Positions 25,400-34,683 of a stretch of 64,000 nucleotides of DNA are shown piece after piece. Numbering within the stretch: position 1 is the first letter of the stretch; the number at the start of each line of letters is the position of its first letter. The position numbers and the translations under genes are program-made. The stretch comes from Eubacterium sp. (lineage in GTDB: Bacteria; Bacillota; Clostridia; Oscillospirales; Acutalibacteraceae), in assembly GCA_017463985.1 (NCBI GenBank), contig JAFUEH010000020.1, forward strand, positions 62,001-126,000. Reading direction: 5' to 3'. A model generated the notes under the pieces. That model was not told the origin of the DNA and ran no database searches. It saw nothing but the letters and a program-made list of their open reading frames with translations.

Positions 25400-26494
25400 T
25401 TAGACATTAAAGCGGAATAGAACGATGTCGCCGTCCTTCATGACATATTCCTTGCCTTCGCTGCGTACAAGCCCCTTTTCTTTTGCTGCCGCCATAGAGC
25501 CGCAGTCCATCAGATCCTGGTAAGCTACTACCTCAGCACGGATGAAGCCGCGCTCAAAATCGGTGTGGATTTTACCGGCGGCCTGCGGCGCTTTCGTGCC
25601 GTTCTTGATGGTCCAGGCGCGTACCTCCGGCTTGCCGGCAGTTAAGAAGGAAATCAGTCCGAGCAGGGAATAGCTCTTTTTGATCAATCTGTCGAGTCCG
25701 GATTTTTCCAGCCCCATGTCCTCTAAAAATGCAGCCTTTTCCTCTTCGTCCAGCTCAGCGATCTCAGCCTCCATCTCTGCGCAGATCGGGAAGGTTTCTG
25801 CATTTTCCTCCGCGGCGATCGCCTGCACGGCCTGATAGAATGTATTATTTTCAATGCCGTCTACAAAATCGTTTTCGCCCATGTTACAGGCGTAGATCAC
25901 CGGCTTGTCCGTCAGCAGCGATACCTCCTTCAGGTAGCCCTTCTCCTCGTCGTCCATTTCTACTGAGCGCGCGGTTTTTCCCTGTTCCATCTCGTGAATT
26001 AGTCTTTCGAGGAAGGCCACCTCGGCGGCGATCGTTTTGTCGCCCTTCATGGCTTTTTTGCGGCTGTCAACACGGCGCTGCAAAATGTCAAGATCAGAGA
26101 GAATCAGCTCATAGTTGATCGTTTCAATGTCTCTTGAAGGATCAACACTGCCGTCCACGTGCGTGATGTCGTCGTTTTCAAAGCAGCGAACAACGTGAAT
26201 GACCGCGTCCACCTCTCGGATATGCGATAAAAATTTATTGCCGAGTCCTTCGCCGTTGCTCGCGCCCTTGACTAATCCGGCGATGTCAACGAATTCGATG
26301 GTAGCCGGTGTGAATTTGTCCGGATGATACATCTCCGCCAGCTTATCCAGCCTCTCATCGGGAACGCTGACCATGCCTACGTTCGGCTCGATGGTGCAAA
26401 ACGGATAGTTTGCGCTTTGTGCGCCGGCGTTGGTGATCGCATTAAAAAGTGTACTTTTTCCTACGTTTGGAAGTCCTACAATACCTAACTTCAT
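25400..26494 (-). CDS. ychF: Redox-regulated ATPase YchF (Obg-like)
   Basis: A 364-residue P-loop protein of normal length: G1 GLPNVGKSTLFNAIT (residues 6-20), DIAGLVKGASNGEGLGN (G3), a coiled-coil insertion, and a C-terminal TGS-like domain (FLTAGKPEVRAWTIKNGTKAPQAAGKIHTDFERGFI). YchF hydrolyses ATP rather than GTP and binds ribosomes. It lies 21 bp after the GH2 gene, so they may share a transcript. Confidence 0.95.
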   Translation of the reverse strand: MKLGIVGLPNVGKSTLFNAITNAGAQSANYPFCTIEPNVGMVSVPDERLDKLAEMYHPDKFTPATIEFVDIAGLVKGASNGEGLGNKFLSHIREVDAVIHVVRCFENDDITHVDGSVDPSRDIETINYELILSDLDILQRRVDSRKKAMKGDKTIAAEVAFLERLIHEMEQGKTARSVEMDDEEKGYLKEVSLLTDKPVIYACNMGENDFVDGIENNTFYQAVQAIAAEENAETFPICAEMEAEIAELDEEEKAAFLEDMGLEKSGLDRLIKKSYSLLGLISFLTAGKPEVRAWTIKNGTKAPQAAGKIHTDFERGFIRAEVVAYQDLMDCGSMAAAKEKGLVRSEGKEYVMKDGDIVLFRFNV

Positions 26495-26515
26495 GTTGTT
26501 TCCTCTTTCTTTGCT

Positions 26516-28243
26516 TTATTCTATCGCCGCTTTTTCGGTATTAGCAGCCTTAATTTGTTCATAGATGCTTTGATCGAATTTCGGTTCTCTGTCATAAGTG
26601 TATAGGCCGTTTTGCTCCTGTTCAATGTCGTAGAGCTGCGTGTAGCAGAAGCCGAAGAATTTTTCGTTTTCAATCAGTGCAGCCGTCAGGGCAGCATACC
26701 GTTTAGCAAACTCCTCCGGCGTTTTGACATCTGCGCCGTAGCCCCACGCCTTTACGGAACGGTCGGCCTCCCACTTGATGCCGCCGTATTCGCTGATAAA
26801 TACCGGCTCACCGCGATATACCTGCCTGCCTTCGTTTTCCAGCAGCACGTGCTGATACAGCTCGTTGTCCGTAACGAATTTGTCATAGCTTGTCCGGAAA
26901 GCAACGGGATCGTATCGGTAATCGTGTAAATCGAAGATATCCGTTTTTACATGGAAGTTTCCGCTGGTGTCGATGCAGGGACGCGTCGGATCGTAGCGCT
27001 TCGTAAAATCATATACATCCGCCAAGAGGGAGTCCCTTTGCGGTCTGCCTTTGTAGTCCCACGTTTCGTTGAACGGACACCAGCCAATGATGGCTGGATG
27101 GTTGAAATCACGCGCCAGCACCTCCTCCCATTCGCGCAGGAATACGGCTGTGGCCTCCGGATCAGAATAGTCCAGTCCCCAGTTTGCGTATTCACCCCAA
27201 ACGAGGTAACCCTCTCTGTCACAGAAATAGAGAAAGCGCGGATCAAATACCTTCTGATGCAGCCTGGCGCCGTTAAAGCCAAGCGCTTTGGATAGGTGAA
27301 TGTCTCGCAGCAGCTCCGCGTCATCCTGTGCCGTATAGATGCCTTTTTTATAAAAGCCTTGGTCAAGCACCAAGCGCTGAAATACGCTTTTTCCGTTGAG
27401 CAAAAACCGCAATCCGTCCAGCGTCACATTCCGTAAGCCGAAGTAACTTTTCACCTTATCCTCGCCATACGTGAGCGTTAAGTCGTAAAGCCTGCCGGCG
27501 CCGACCTCCCAAAGGTGTGTTTCCGTCAGCTTAACAGTCAGCTCATTGCCGTTTGTTTCGGCAGAGCCGACCGGCTTTCCTTCGTAGTAAACAGCCGCCT
27601 GTAATGTTCCTGTGCCGACTAGGTCGGCTGTGACCGTGACGGTGGACTGCTGATAATCCGGTACGATCTTAAACTGCTTAATATAACTCTGCGGTACATA
27701 TTCCAGATAAACATTCTGCCAAATACCGGTCGTCCTCGTGTAATCGCACCCTTGGCTTTTACGCTTTTCACATTGCTTGCCGCGACACACGAGAGGATTT
27801 TTTTCATTGTCCTCGCAGTAGATATACACTTCGTTTTCACCGTCGGTCAACAGCTCAGTAATATCAAACGAAAAGGAGGTGTAGCCGCCGTAATGCCTGC
27901 CTGCCGGCTTTCCGTTGATGAAAACCGTTGTAAGATAGTCAGCAGCACCGATATGCAATATTACCCGTTGGCCATTTTTTCGGCAGGTGATCATTTTCCT
28001 GTAACGGGCAGAGCCGATGAAATCGGTATAAGCGATCCCGGACAGAACGCTTTGCGGGCAGAACGGAACATTGATCTTGTGAGAAAAATGCTCTGCTGCA
28101 TATTCGTTTTGAATTTGCTGTTCCGTCCTGAAGCGCTTTGCCCTCGGCTTGGACAGCGGCGAAAAGGCAAAGTCCCATTCTCCGTTCAGGCTGATCCAGT
28201 TTCCTCTTTCAAACTGCGGATTAGGATGCTTTGAAACCGTCAT
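26516..28243 (-). CDS. Glycoside hydrolase family 2 (beta-glucuronidase/galactosidase type)
   Basis: 575 residues from the ATG at 28243 with GGAGGG upstream; a start at 28312 is rejected. A jelly-roll sugar-binding domain (NGEWDFAFSPL to about 190), an Ig-like sandwich domain, then the TIM barrel with the acid/base Glu in WCPFNETWD and the nucleophile Glu in FISEYGG. No signal peptide, so it acts on imported oligosaccharides or conjugates inside the cell. The exact linkage is not decidable here. Confidence 0.9.
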   Translation of the reverse strand: MTVSKHPNPQFERGNWISLNGEWDFAFSPLSKPRAKRFRTEQQIQNEYAAEHFSHKINVPFCPQSVLSGIAYTDFIGSARYRKMITCRKNGQRVILHIGAADYLTTVFINGKPAGRHYGGYTSFSFDITELLTDGENEVYIYCEDNEKNPLVCRGKQCEKRKSQGCDYTRTTGIWQNVYLEYVPQSYIKQFKIVPDYQQSTVTVTADLVGTGTLQAAVYYEGKPVGSAETNGNELTVKLTETHLWEVGAGRLYDLTLTYGEDKVKSYFGLRNVTLDGLRFLLNGKSVFQRLVLDQGFYKKGIYTAQDDAELLRDIHLSKALGFNGARLHQKVFDPRFLYFCDREGYLVWGEYANWGLDYSDPEATAVFLREWEEVLARDFNHPAIIGWCPFNETWDYKGRPQRDSLLADVYDFTKRYDPTRPCIDTSGNFHVKTDIFDLHDYRYDPVAFRTSYDKFVTDNELYQHVLLENEGRQVYRGEPVFISEYGGIKWEADRSVKAWGYGADVKTPEEFAKRYAALTAALIENEKFFGFCYTQLYDIEQEQNGLYTYDREPKFDQSIYEQIKAANTEKAAIE

Positions 28244-28292
28244 CAGTAATTCCCTCCGTATCGTCAATGAGTGATTCAGGATTGCTGAATAT

Positions 28293-28321
28293 AATATAAA
28301 CCATATTTTCATTTTTTACAA
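28293..28321 (-). promoter_or_regulatory. Promoter of the GH2 gene
   Basis: Minus strand TTGTAA (28316-28321), 17-nt spacer, TATATT (28293-28298). It is divergent to the ilvB promoter 10 bp away. Confidence 0.65.
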
Positions 28322-28331
28322 GTACAAATAC

Positions 28332-28360
28332 TTGACAAAGGCATATTAATGCAATAAAAT
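28332..28360 (+). promoter_or_regulatory. Promoter of ilvBN
   Basis: TTGACA (28332-28337), 17-nt spacer, TAAAAT (28355-28360). The leader to the ilvB ATG is about 47 nt, without a terminator hairpin or T-box. Confidence 0.8.
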
Positions 28361-28413
28361 ACTATTTGATTTTTAACCAAAGCAGGATGATAACAACATT
28401 CAGGAGTGATTCA

Positions 28414-30075
28414 ATGAAGCTTAACGGAGCCCGTATTGTCCTTGAGGTGCTCAGGGAACAGGGAGTCGATACTGTATTCGGTTACCCGGGCGGAACCATT
28501 CTTAATATTTTTGACGAATTATATAAAGCAGGCGATGATTTTTGTCATGTTCTGACGGCGCATGAGCAGGGCGCTGCGCACGCGGCGGACGGTTATGCGC
28601 GCGCCAGCGGTAAGGTCGGCGTCTGTCTCGCTACTTCCGGCCCCGGTGCCACTAATTTAGTGACCGGTATCGCCACGGCGTATATGGACTCTGTTCCGGT
28701 GGTGGCGATCACCTGCAATGTCGCCAATCCGATGATCGGCCGCGATACCTTCCAGGAAGTAGATATTACCGGTATCACGATGCCGGTGACGAAGCATAAC
28801 TTTTTAGTAAAGCGTGTAGGGGAGCTGGCGGATACGCTGCGCCGTGCCTTCCGGATTGCTATGAGCGGCAGACCGGGACCGGTGCTGGTAGATATTCCCA
28901 AGGATGTTACTGAGGCGCTTTGCGAATATGAGCCGGAGCCGGCACAGTCGCCGGAGCCTGCGCCGTATCCTTCCGCAGAAAGCCTGGAGGCCGCAGCGGA
29001 GCTGCTGCGTAACGCGAAGAAGCCGTTGATCTATGTCGGCGGCGGTGCGGTGCTGTCCGGTGTTGCGGAGGATTTCATTACCTTTGCCGAAAAGCTGGAT
29101 GCGCCGGTTGCCTCTACCTTGATGGGGCTTGGCGTGTTTCCGAACGGTCATCCGCTCCATCTTGGTCTAATCGGTATGCACGGCCATTTTGTGTGTAATA
29201 AGGCGGCGCATGATTGCGATGTGCTGATTGCCTGCGGCGCCCGTTTTTCTGACAGGGTTGCCGGTAACAGGGGAAAGTTCGCACCGAATGCCGAGATTAT
29301 ACATATTGACATCGACGCGGCGGAGATGGATAAAAACATTAACGCAAATTATCATCTGCGCGGCGACCTGAAGGAGATCATTCCGGCGCTGACGCGTGCC
29401 GTGGAGCAGCTGGATCACAGCGAGTGGCGCAAAACATTGGCCGCTGCCGGGAAGCCGTTCCTACAGCAGCAGCTCGGTGATTACGTTAATCCGCAGCAGC
29501 TGATTGAAGCGGTTGACCGCGCTACACCGGACGATGCTATCGTGGTGACGGATGTCGGTCAGCATCAGCTATGGGCGGCGCAATTTTATCATTACAATCA
29601 GCCGCGTACGCTGCTGACCTCCGGCGGCCTCGGTACGATGGGCTTCTCGCTTGGTGCTGCGATCGGCGGCCAGCTGGCGATGCCCGACAGGCAGGTGGTT
29701 GCGTTCGTCGGTGACGGCGGCTTCCACATGAATCTTGCCGAGATGGCGACGATGGTGGCTTACCGTATTCCGGTGAAAATATTCGTGATGAACAATACCG
29801 TGCTCGGAATGGTTCGCCAGTGGCAAAAGTTCTTCTGCCACAATCGGTTTGCCGATACCGATCCGCACAGAAAAACGGATTTTGTCAAGACGGCCGAGGC
29901 TTTCGGTATGCAGGCCTACCGTATCACAACGAATGATGAGATCGAACCGGTCTTGCGCGAGGTGTTTGCGTGCGACGGACCGGTGCTGGTGGATTGCCGT
30001 ATCAGTCCTGATTCCAACGTACTGCCGATGATTCCGCCCGGCGGCGCGCATACTGATATTGTGGAAAATCTGTAA
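28414..30075 (+). CDS. ilvB: Acetolactate synthase large subunit
   Basis: 553 residues from the ATG at 28414 (AGGAG 8 nt upstream), a biosynthetic acetohydroxyacid synthase. It has the N-terminal VFGYPGGTILNIFDEL, the TPP-activating Glu in TAHEQGAAHAADGYARASG, a FAD-binding middle domain, and the TPP/Mg motif GDGGFHMNLAEMATMVAYRIPVKI. It catalyses the first shared step of valine, leucine and isoleucine synthesis together with ilvN 12 nt downstream. Confidence 0.95.
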   Translation: MKLNGARIVLEVLREQGVDTVFGYPGGTILNIFDELYKAGDDFCHVLTAHEQGAAHAADGYARASGKVGVCLATSGPGATNLVTGIATAYMDSVPVVAITCNVANPMIGRDTFQEVDITGITMPVTKHNFLVKRVGELADTLRRAFRIAMSGRPGPVLVDIPKDVTEALCEYEPEPAQSPEPAPYPSAESLEAAAELLRNAKKPLIYVGGGAVLSGVAEDFITFAEKLDAPVASTLMGLGVFPNGHPLHLGLIGMHGHFVCNKAAHDCDVLIACGARFSDRVAGNRGKFAPNAEIIHIDIDAAEMDKNINANYHLRGDLKEIIPALTRAVEQLDHSEWRKTLAAAGKPFLQQQLGDYVNPQQLIEAVDRATPDDAIVVTDVGQHQLWAAQFYHYNQPRTLLTSGGLGTMGFSLGAAIGGQLAMPDRQVVAFVGDGGFHMNLAEMATMVAYRIPVKIFVMNNTVLGMVRQWQKFFCHNRFADTDPHRKTDFVKTAEAFGMQAYRITTNDEIEPVLREVFACDGPVLVDCRISPDSNVLPMIPPGGAHTDIVENL

Positions 30076-30087
30076 GGAGGAATAGGT

Positions 30088-30597
30088 ATGGAAGAAAAAT
30101 TAGTCCTTTCCGTTCTGGTCGATAATGAAAGCGGTGTACTGCAGCGTGTGGCAAGCCTGTTTTCACGTCGCGGCTACAACATTTCCTCCTTGACGGTTTC
30201 CGAGACAGAGGATCCGCTTTTTTCCCGTATGACGATCGAATGTATGACCGAGCCTGAAAACTTCCGCCAGATCAAACGGCAGCTGGCAAAGCTGGAGATC
30301 GTCAAAAAGGTTTCCGCCCTGACAGCGGAGAATTCCGTCTCCTCTGAGCTGCTGCTCGTGAAGGTGGAGGCCAGCGGTATTCCGCAAAAAAATGCGCTTC
30401 TCTCTTTCAATCTGAAATACGGCGCGCGCGTGCTGGATGTTTCGCTGACAACTGTCACGCTGGAATTTACCGGCGCAGGCGATACCGTCGATGAATTTTT
30501 AGATTATTTGATTGCTAATTTTAAGATCGTAGAGCTGGCGAGAACTGGTATTACCTCTTTACAGCGCGGCGAAGGCTCCTTCACCGACGATCTATAA
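30088..30597 (+). CDS. ilvN: Acetolactate synthase small subunit
   Basis: 169 residues with an N-terminal ACT domain (SVLVDNESGVLQRVASLFSRRGYNI) and the conserved C-terminal regulatory part (LLVKVEASG, ARTGITSLQRG). It binds valine for feedback control and activates IlvB. AAGGAGG is placed ideally before the ATG. Operon partner of ilvB. Confidence 0.95.
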   Translation: MEEKLVLSVLVDNESGVLQRVASLFSRRGYNISSLTVSETEDPLFSRMTIECMTEPENFRQIKRQLAKLEIVKKVSALTAENSVSSELLLVKVEASGIPQKNALLSFNLKYGARVLDVSLTTVTLEFTGAGDTVDEFLDYLIANFKIVELARTGITSLQRGEGSFTDDL

Positions 30598-30635
30598 GCC
30601 GTTTCGGCTAAAAAATACAGAAGGTTGACAAAAAC

Positions 30636-31046
30636 ATGAAAACATTTGAGGTTGATAACGCGTTGCTCCAAAAGGGATGGGGCGCAGACGGCCAATACTG
30701 GTTTTCCCTTAATGATTACAGCGTAAAGGAACACAGCGCTTTTGCACATTATGACAGACCGCACGAAATGACGGAGGAGGCGTTTATGCTGACGCTGGGC
30801 TTTATTCCGTATTTCAGAGTGCAGCGCATTGAGCTGGCGAAGGCGTATGTTGCCACTGTCAGCAACCGTAAGCTGCAGGAAGCGCTTGCCAAAATCGATG
30901 ACGAGCACTATATCGAAGCGTTTTGGAAATATTTTAATGCGTATCCGGAGGTCTTTGCCGGTTACGAAGATTTTCAGAATGCTTATCTGCTGCAAAAAGC
31001 GGAGCGTTGGTGCACGGACAACAATATTGCATACAAGATAGTTTGA
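30636..31046 (+). CDS. Hypothetical protein, unknown family
   Basis: 136 residues, acidic and aromatic-rich, no signal peptide or membrane helix. AGAAGG stands before the ATG. The C-terminal half (EAFWKYFNAYPEVFAGYEDFQNAYLLQKAERWC) has the look of small UPF0158-like proteins, but I would not assign it. It follows ilvN by 38 nt and could be its third operon member. Confidence 0.65.
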   Translation: MKTFEVDNALLQKGWGADGQYWFSLNDYSVKEHSAFAHYDRPHEMTEEAFMLTLGFIPYFRVQRIELAKAYVATVSNRKLQEALAKIDDEHYIEAFWKYFNAYPEVFAGYEDFQNAYLLQKAERWCTDNNIAYKIV

Positions 31047-31049
31047 TCT

Positions 31050-31070
31050 CCAGGAGGGCCCAGCCCTCCT
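31050..31070 (+). terminator. Weak hairpin after the hypothetical gene
   Basis: CAGGAGGG / CCCTCCTG inverted repeat around a short loop; the downstream sequence is only moderately T-rich, so termination is uncertain. Confidence 0.4.
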
Positions 31071-31085
31071 GATTATTATGGTATT

Positions 31086-32342
31086 ATGAAGAAAATTAAC
31101 AAGCTTGGAATATTACTAACTGTATTATTACTCTTCGTGAGCTTATGCAGTTGTGCTGCGGTTGATCCTGTACCGGATCAGGCGACGGACGGTACGGAAC
31201 AGACCGCTGCAACCGATGCCGAATCAGCGGATGACACAGCCACCGCCTACGGTTATCAAAGCCTGAAAACAGACGCCGAGCGTGCGTTTTACGAAACCTT
31301 TGGCGACTTTGTACGCCGCGGCGAAGCAGAGCCGCTGCGTGTTGACTATACGGACGATGTAGAGCGACTGACCCGTATTAGCGAGATGTATTGCTACGAC
31401 CATCCTGAAGTGTTTTGGGTAGACAGTACAGAGAGTATTCGCTACGTAACGGACGGTGCCAGCTATCTGGAGATTACCGTGCCGTTCAGCCTGACAGGCG
31501 CTGCACTGGAAAGCGCGCAGGGAGAATTGGAAACCGCGGTGAAAACGGCGGTTGCTACCGTTCCTGTCGGTGCCTCTGATTTTGAGAAAGAGTGTGCGAT
31601 CAACGATTATCTCGTGGATCATGTTACCTATAATGAAGCGGCGGCAGCCTCGCCGCAATTTGCTGTCGGTAACGAACATAATGCTTACGGCGCATTAGTA
31701 GAGGGCAGCTGTGTCTGCGATGGCTATGCCTGTGCTTATAAGCTGCTGAGCGATCGGCTCGGCATGGACAGCTGCATCATTTTCGGCAGTGCAGTTAACC
31801 GGAGCGGCTCGAATGAATTCCACGCCTGGAACTGTGTGAAGCTGGAGGGCGAATGGTATCACCTGGATGTCACCTGGAACGCCGCCTCCGATCAGACGGT
31901 GCCGGCTGTCGGCAGGTATCTCAATCTAAATATGACGACGCAGCAGGCAACACAGGAGCGAACGATCCTGCCGCTCGACGGCGACCCTGCAGCGCAGGAA
32001 GAGAACGTGCTGTATAACTATTTTGTACCGGACTGTACGGCTACAAAGTATAATTACATCCGGTATAAATATGACCTGCTGAGCAGCGATGAGGACTTCT
32101 CAGTGGTCGAGAACGGCTTAACCGACGCGGCGCAGCGTGATGAAGAATACTATTGCTTCCGCGTAGACAACGGATTAGATTACGACGGTGTGTATCAGTC
32201 GCTGATCAGCTATGAAATGGCGTCAATGGTTGAGCGCATCAATGCCGGCGGCACGCTGGAGCGACCGCTTCGTGCGTCGACTTACCTTTATTCCGAGCCG
32301 ACGAACCGCCTGATCATGATCCAGCTTGCCTATGAAGACTAA
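31086..32342 (+). CDS. Lipoprotein with transglutaminase-like domain
   Basis: 418 residues with a lipoprotein signal (LLLFVSLCSC, lipidated Cys near 23) and a Thr/Asp/Ala-rich linker. A transglutaminase-like fold spans about 155-270, with candidate catalytic Cys in GSCVCDGYACAYKLL, His in FHAWNCV and Asp in WYHLDVTW. Such surface proteins may act as proteases or crosslinkers, or only bind. The C-terminal 130 residues are unassigned. No good ribosome site is seen near the ATG. Confidence 0.82.
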   Translation: MKKINKLGILLTVLLLFVSLCSCAAVDPVPDQATDGTEQTAATDAESADDTATAYGYQSLKTDAERAFYETFGDFVRRGEAEPLRVDYTDDVERLTRISEMYCYDHPEVFWVDSTESIRYVTDGASYLEITVPFSLTGAALESAQGELETAVKTAVATVPVGASDFEKECAINDYLVDHVTYNEAAAASPQFAVGNEHNAYGALVEGSCVCDGYACAYKLLSDRLGMDSCIIFGSAVNRSGSNEFHAWNCVKLEGEWYHLDVTWNAASDQTVPAVGRYLNLNMTTQQATQERTILPLDGDPAAQEENVLYNYFVPDCTATKYNYIRYKYDLLSSDEDFSVVENGLTDAAQRDEEYYCFRVDNGLDYDGVYQSLISYEMASMVERINAGGTLERPLRASTYLYSEPTNRLIMIQLAYED

Positions 32343-32354
32343 ATACAATCTTTT

Positions 32355-32384
32355 ACCGCCGATTCGTTTCGGCGGTTTTATTAT
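32355..32384 (+). terminator. Terminator before ruvC
   Basis: An 8-bp stem ACCGCCGA / TCGGCGGT with a 6-nt loop, then TTTATTATAATTTT. Confidence 0.85.
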
Positions 32385-32396
32385 AATTTTAATATA

Positions 32397-32425
32397 TTGC
32401 AAAATGATATTGCGTATGCTATAAT
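32397..32425 (+). promoter_or_regulatory. Promoter of ruvCAB
   Basis: TTGCAA (32397-32402), 17-nt spacer, TATAAT (32420-32425). No LexA-type box was recognised next to it. Confidence 0.8.
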
Positions 32426-32458
32426 AAATTGATTTTTTATGATAGGATAGTGTACTAG

Positions 32459-32959
32459 ATGGTGGTTTTAGGCATTGATCCCGGCTATGCGATCGTTGGT
32501 TGGGGCGTAATTGAATATATGCACGGACGGTTCCGCGTGCTCGGCTACGGTGCCATCACTACCGAGGCGACAACGCCTTTTCCGGAACGGCTGCAGATTA
32601 TCTATAACGATATGTGCTATCTGTTTGAAAAGTATCAGCCAGACGCTATGAGCATGGAAAAGCTGTTCTATAATTCCAACCAAAAAACCGTCATTGACGT
32701 AGCGCAGGCGAGGGGCGTGATCACCCTTTCCGCACAGATGTACGGCAAGGATATCTTTGAGTATACGCCGCTGCAGGTAAAGCAGTCGGTTACCGGCTAC
32801 GGCAGAGCTGAGAAAAAACAGGTGCAGGAAATGACGAAAAACATTTTGTCCCTGCCCTCGATACCGAAGCCGGACGATACGGCGGACGCACTCGCGATGG
32901 CGATCTGTCATGCGCACGCCAGCGGCTCCGCTTTTGCCAGACTGAACAATTTGAAATAG
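32459..32959 (+). CDS. ruvC: Holliday junction endonuclease RuvC
   Basis: 166 residues, RNase H-like resolvase. Catalytic acids: Asp in VLGIDPGYAIVGWGV (residue 6), Glu in MSMEKLFY (near 68), and the Asp pair in KPDDTADALAMAICHA (near 139-142). It cuts Holliday junctions with RuvAB. First gene of a ruvC-ruvA-ruvB operon. Confidence 0.95.
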   Translation: MVVLGIDPGYAIVGWGVIEYMHGRFRVLGYGAITTEATTPFPERLQIIYNDMCYLFEKYQPDAMSMEKLFYNSNQKTVIDVAQARGVITLSAQMYGKDIFEYTPLQVKQSVTGYGRAEKKQVQEMTKNILSLPSIPKPDDTADALAMAICHAHASGSAFARLNNLK

Positions 32960-32972
32960 AACGGAGAACAAG

Positions 32973-33575
32973 ATGATTTATAATGTGAGAGGAACGTTAA
33001 CCTATACCGATCCGGCTTTTGCGGTGGTAGAGTGCGGCGGCGTCGGCTTTAAGTGCTTCGTCAGTATGACAACGCTGCGGCAGCTGCCCTCCGCCGGCAA
33101 GGAAGTCAATCTGTTTACCTATATGGCGATCCGTGAGGACGCTATGGATCTCTACGGCTTTTTTGAAGAAAATGAGCTGGAGGCTTTTAAACTGCTGATT
33201 TCTGTCAGCGGCGTCGGCCCGAAGGCGGCGATGGCAATCCTGTCAGCCCTGCCGCCCGATCGGTTGGCGCTCGCGGTTTCGGGCGGTGATGTCCGCTCGA
33301 TACAGCAGGCGAACGGCGTCGGCAAAAAGACGGCGGAGCGTGTCGTGCTTGAATTGAAGGATAAGATGGCCGGTATTGCCTCCGGAGGTACTGCCGCTGT
33401 TGTGGAGGGTATTCAGGCGGTGGCCTCCTCCGGTAATGCTTCCGAAGCGGTGGAGGTGCTTGTTTCACTCGGCTTTGAACGCAGTGACGCTGCTGCGGCC
33501 GTAGCAAAGGCTGATCCGTCGCTTTCAGTAGATCAGATGATTAATTTTGCCTTGAAGCAGTTTGACAGATTTTAA
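32973..33575 (+). CDS. ruvA: Holliday junction helicase subunit RuvA
   Basis: 200 residues with an OB-fold (MIYNVRGTLTYTDPAFAVVECGGVGFKC), tandem helix-hairpin-helix motifs (LLISVSGVGPKAAMAIL, IQQANGVGKKTAERVVLELKDK) and a C-terminal RuvB-binding domain (EAVEVLVSLGFERSDAAAAVAKA). It binds four-way junctions. Confidence 0.95.
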   Translation: MIYNVRGTLTYTDPAFAVVECGGVGFKCFVSMTTLRQLPSAGKEVNLFTYMAIREDAMDLYGFFEENELEAFKLLISVSGVGPKAAMAILSALPPDRLALAVSGGDVRSIQQANGVGKKTAERVVLELKDKMAGIASGGTAAVVEGIQAVASSGNASEAVEVLVSLGFERSDAAAAVAKADPSLSVDQMINFALKQFDRF

Positions 33576-33605
33576 CGCATAAAAAGAAGTGTTTGGTGAA
33601 AATAT

Positions 33606-34667
33606 ATGATTGAAAACGAAATGGATTTTGAAGGCAGACTGGCTGCACCGGAATACACCCAAGAGGACAGCGAGATCGAAAATTCACTGCGCCCAAAGCA
33701 GCTCAGCGACTATATCGGTCAGGAAAAGGCGAAGGCTAACCTGTCGATCTATATTCAGGCGGCGCGTCTGCGCGGTGAACCGCTGGATCACGTGCTGCTC
33801 TACGGTCCTCCCGGTCTTGGTAAAACAACGCTGGCGGCGATCGTTGCTAACGAGATGGGCGTTAATATCCGTGTTACCTCCGGTCCTGCCATCGAAAAGC
33901 AGGGCGATTTGGTAGCGATTTTGTCTAATTTGGAAAGCGGCGACGTACTGTTTATTGATGAGATCCACCGCCTGAATCGAACGGTGGAGGAGATTTTGTA
34001 TCCTGCAATGGAGGATGGCAAAATTGACATCATTATCGGTAAAGGTCCGTCAGCCAGGAGCTATCAGCTTTCGCTGCCGCGCTTTACGCTGATCGGCGCT
34101 ACGACCCGTGCCGGTCAGATATCAGCGCCGTTGCGTGACCGATTTGGCGTCGTGCTGCGCCTTGAGATGTATAATCAACAGGAGCTGGCGCAGATTGTAA
34201 AGCGTTCCTCCGGTATTTTGAATATACCGCTGGATGACGAGGGTGCGCTCCAGATCGCAGGCCGCTCGCGCGGTACGCCGCGTATCGCTAACCGTCTGCT
34301 GAAGCGCAGCCGCGATTTTGCAGAAGTAAAATACGACGGCGTTATTACAAAGGAGGCTGCGGAGGAAGCCCTCACCAGTATGGAAATTGACGGCCTCGGA
34401 CTGGATGCGATCGACCGCAGAATGTTGACGACCATGATCCGTAATTATAACGGCGGACCGGTCGGCCTTGAAACGATTGCGGCCGCGATCGGTGAGGAAA
34501 GCGTTACGATCGAGGACGTATATGAGCCGTATTTAATGCAGATCGGCTTTTTGGCAAGAACACCGCGCGGCAGGACGGTCACACCGGCCGCTTACCAGCA
34601 CCTCGGTATTCCGTGGAATCCAAACAGTAATACTGCGGCAACGGTACAAATGAGCTTTGACGATTAA
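33606..34667 (+). CDS. ruvB: Holliday junction helicase ATPase RuvB
   Basis: A 353-residue AAA+ motor: [15 protein letters not shown], Walker [12 protein letters not shown] (near residue 62), Walker [10 protein letters not shown], sensor [18 protein letters not shown] and a C-terminal winged helix ([14 protein letters not shown]). Drives branch migration with RuvA. Normal length. Confidence 0.96.
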   Translation: MIENEMDFEGRLAAPEYTQEDSEIENSLRPKQLSDYIGQEKAKANLSIYIQAARLRGEPLDHVLLYGPPGLGKTTLAAIVANEMGVNIRVTSGPAIEKQGDLVAILSNLESGDVLFIDEIHRLNRTVEEILYPAMEDGKIDIIIGKGPSARSYQLSLPRFTLIGATTRAGQISAPLRDRFGVVLRLEMYNQQELAQIVKRSSGILNIPLDDEGALQIAGRSRGTPRIANRLLKRSRDFAEVKYDGVITKEAAEEALTSMEIDGLGLDAIDRRMLTTMIRNYNGGPVGLETIAAAIGEESVTIEDVYEPYLMQIGFLARTPRGRTVTPAAYQHLGIPWNPNSNTAATVQMSFDD

Positions 34668-34683
34668 GAAAGGAACAATACTT

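Noticed and set aside
31050-31088. Hairpin hiding AGGAGG as a translational switch for the transglutaminase lipoprotein
   Set aside because: The AGGAGG is about 29 nt from the ATG, too far to be its ribosome site; more likely a weak terminator.
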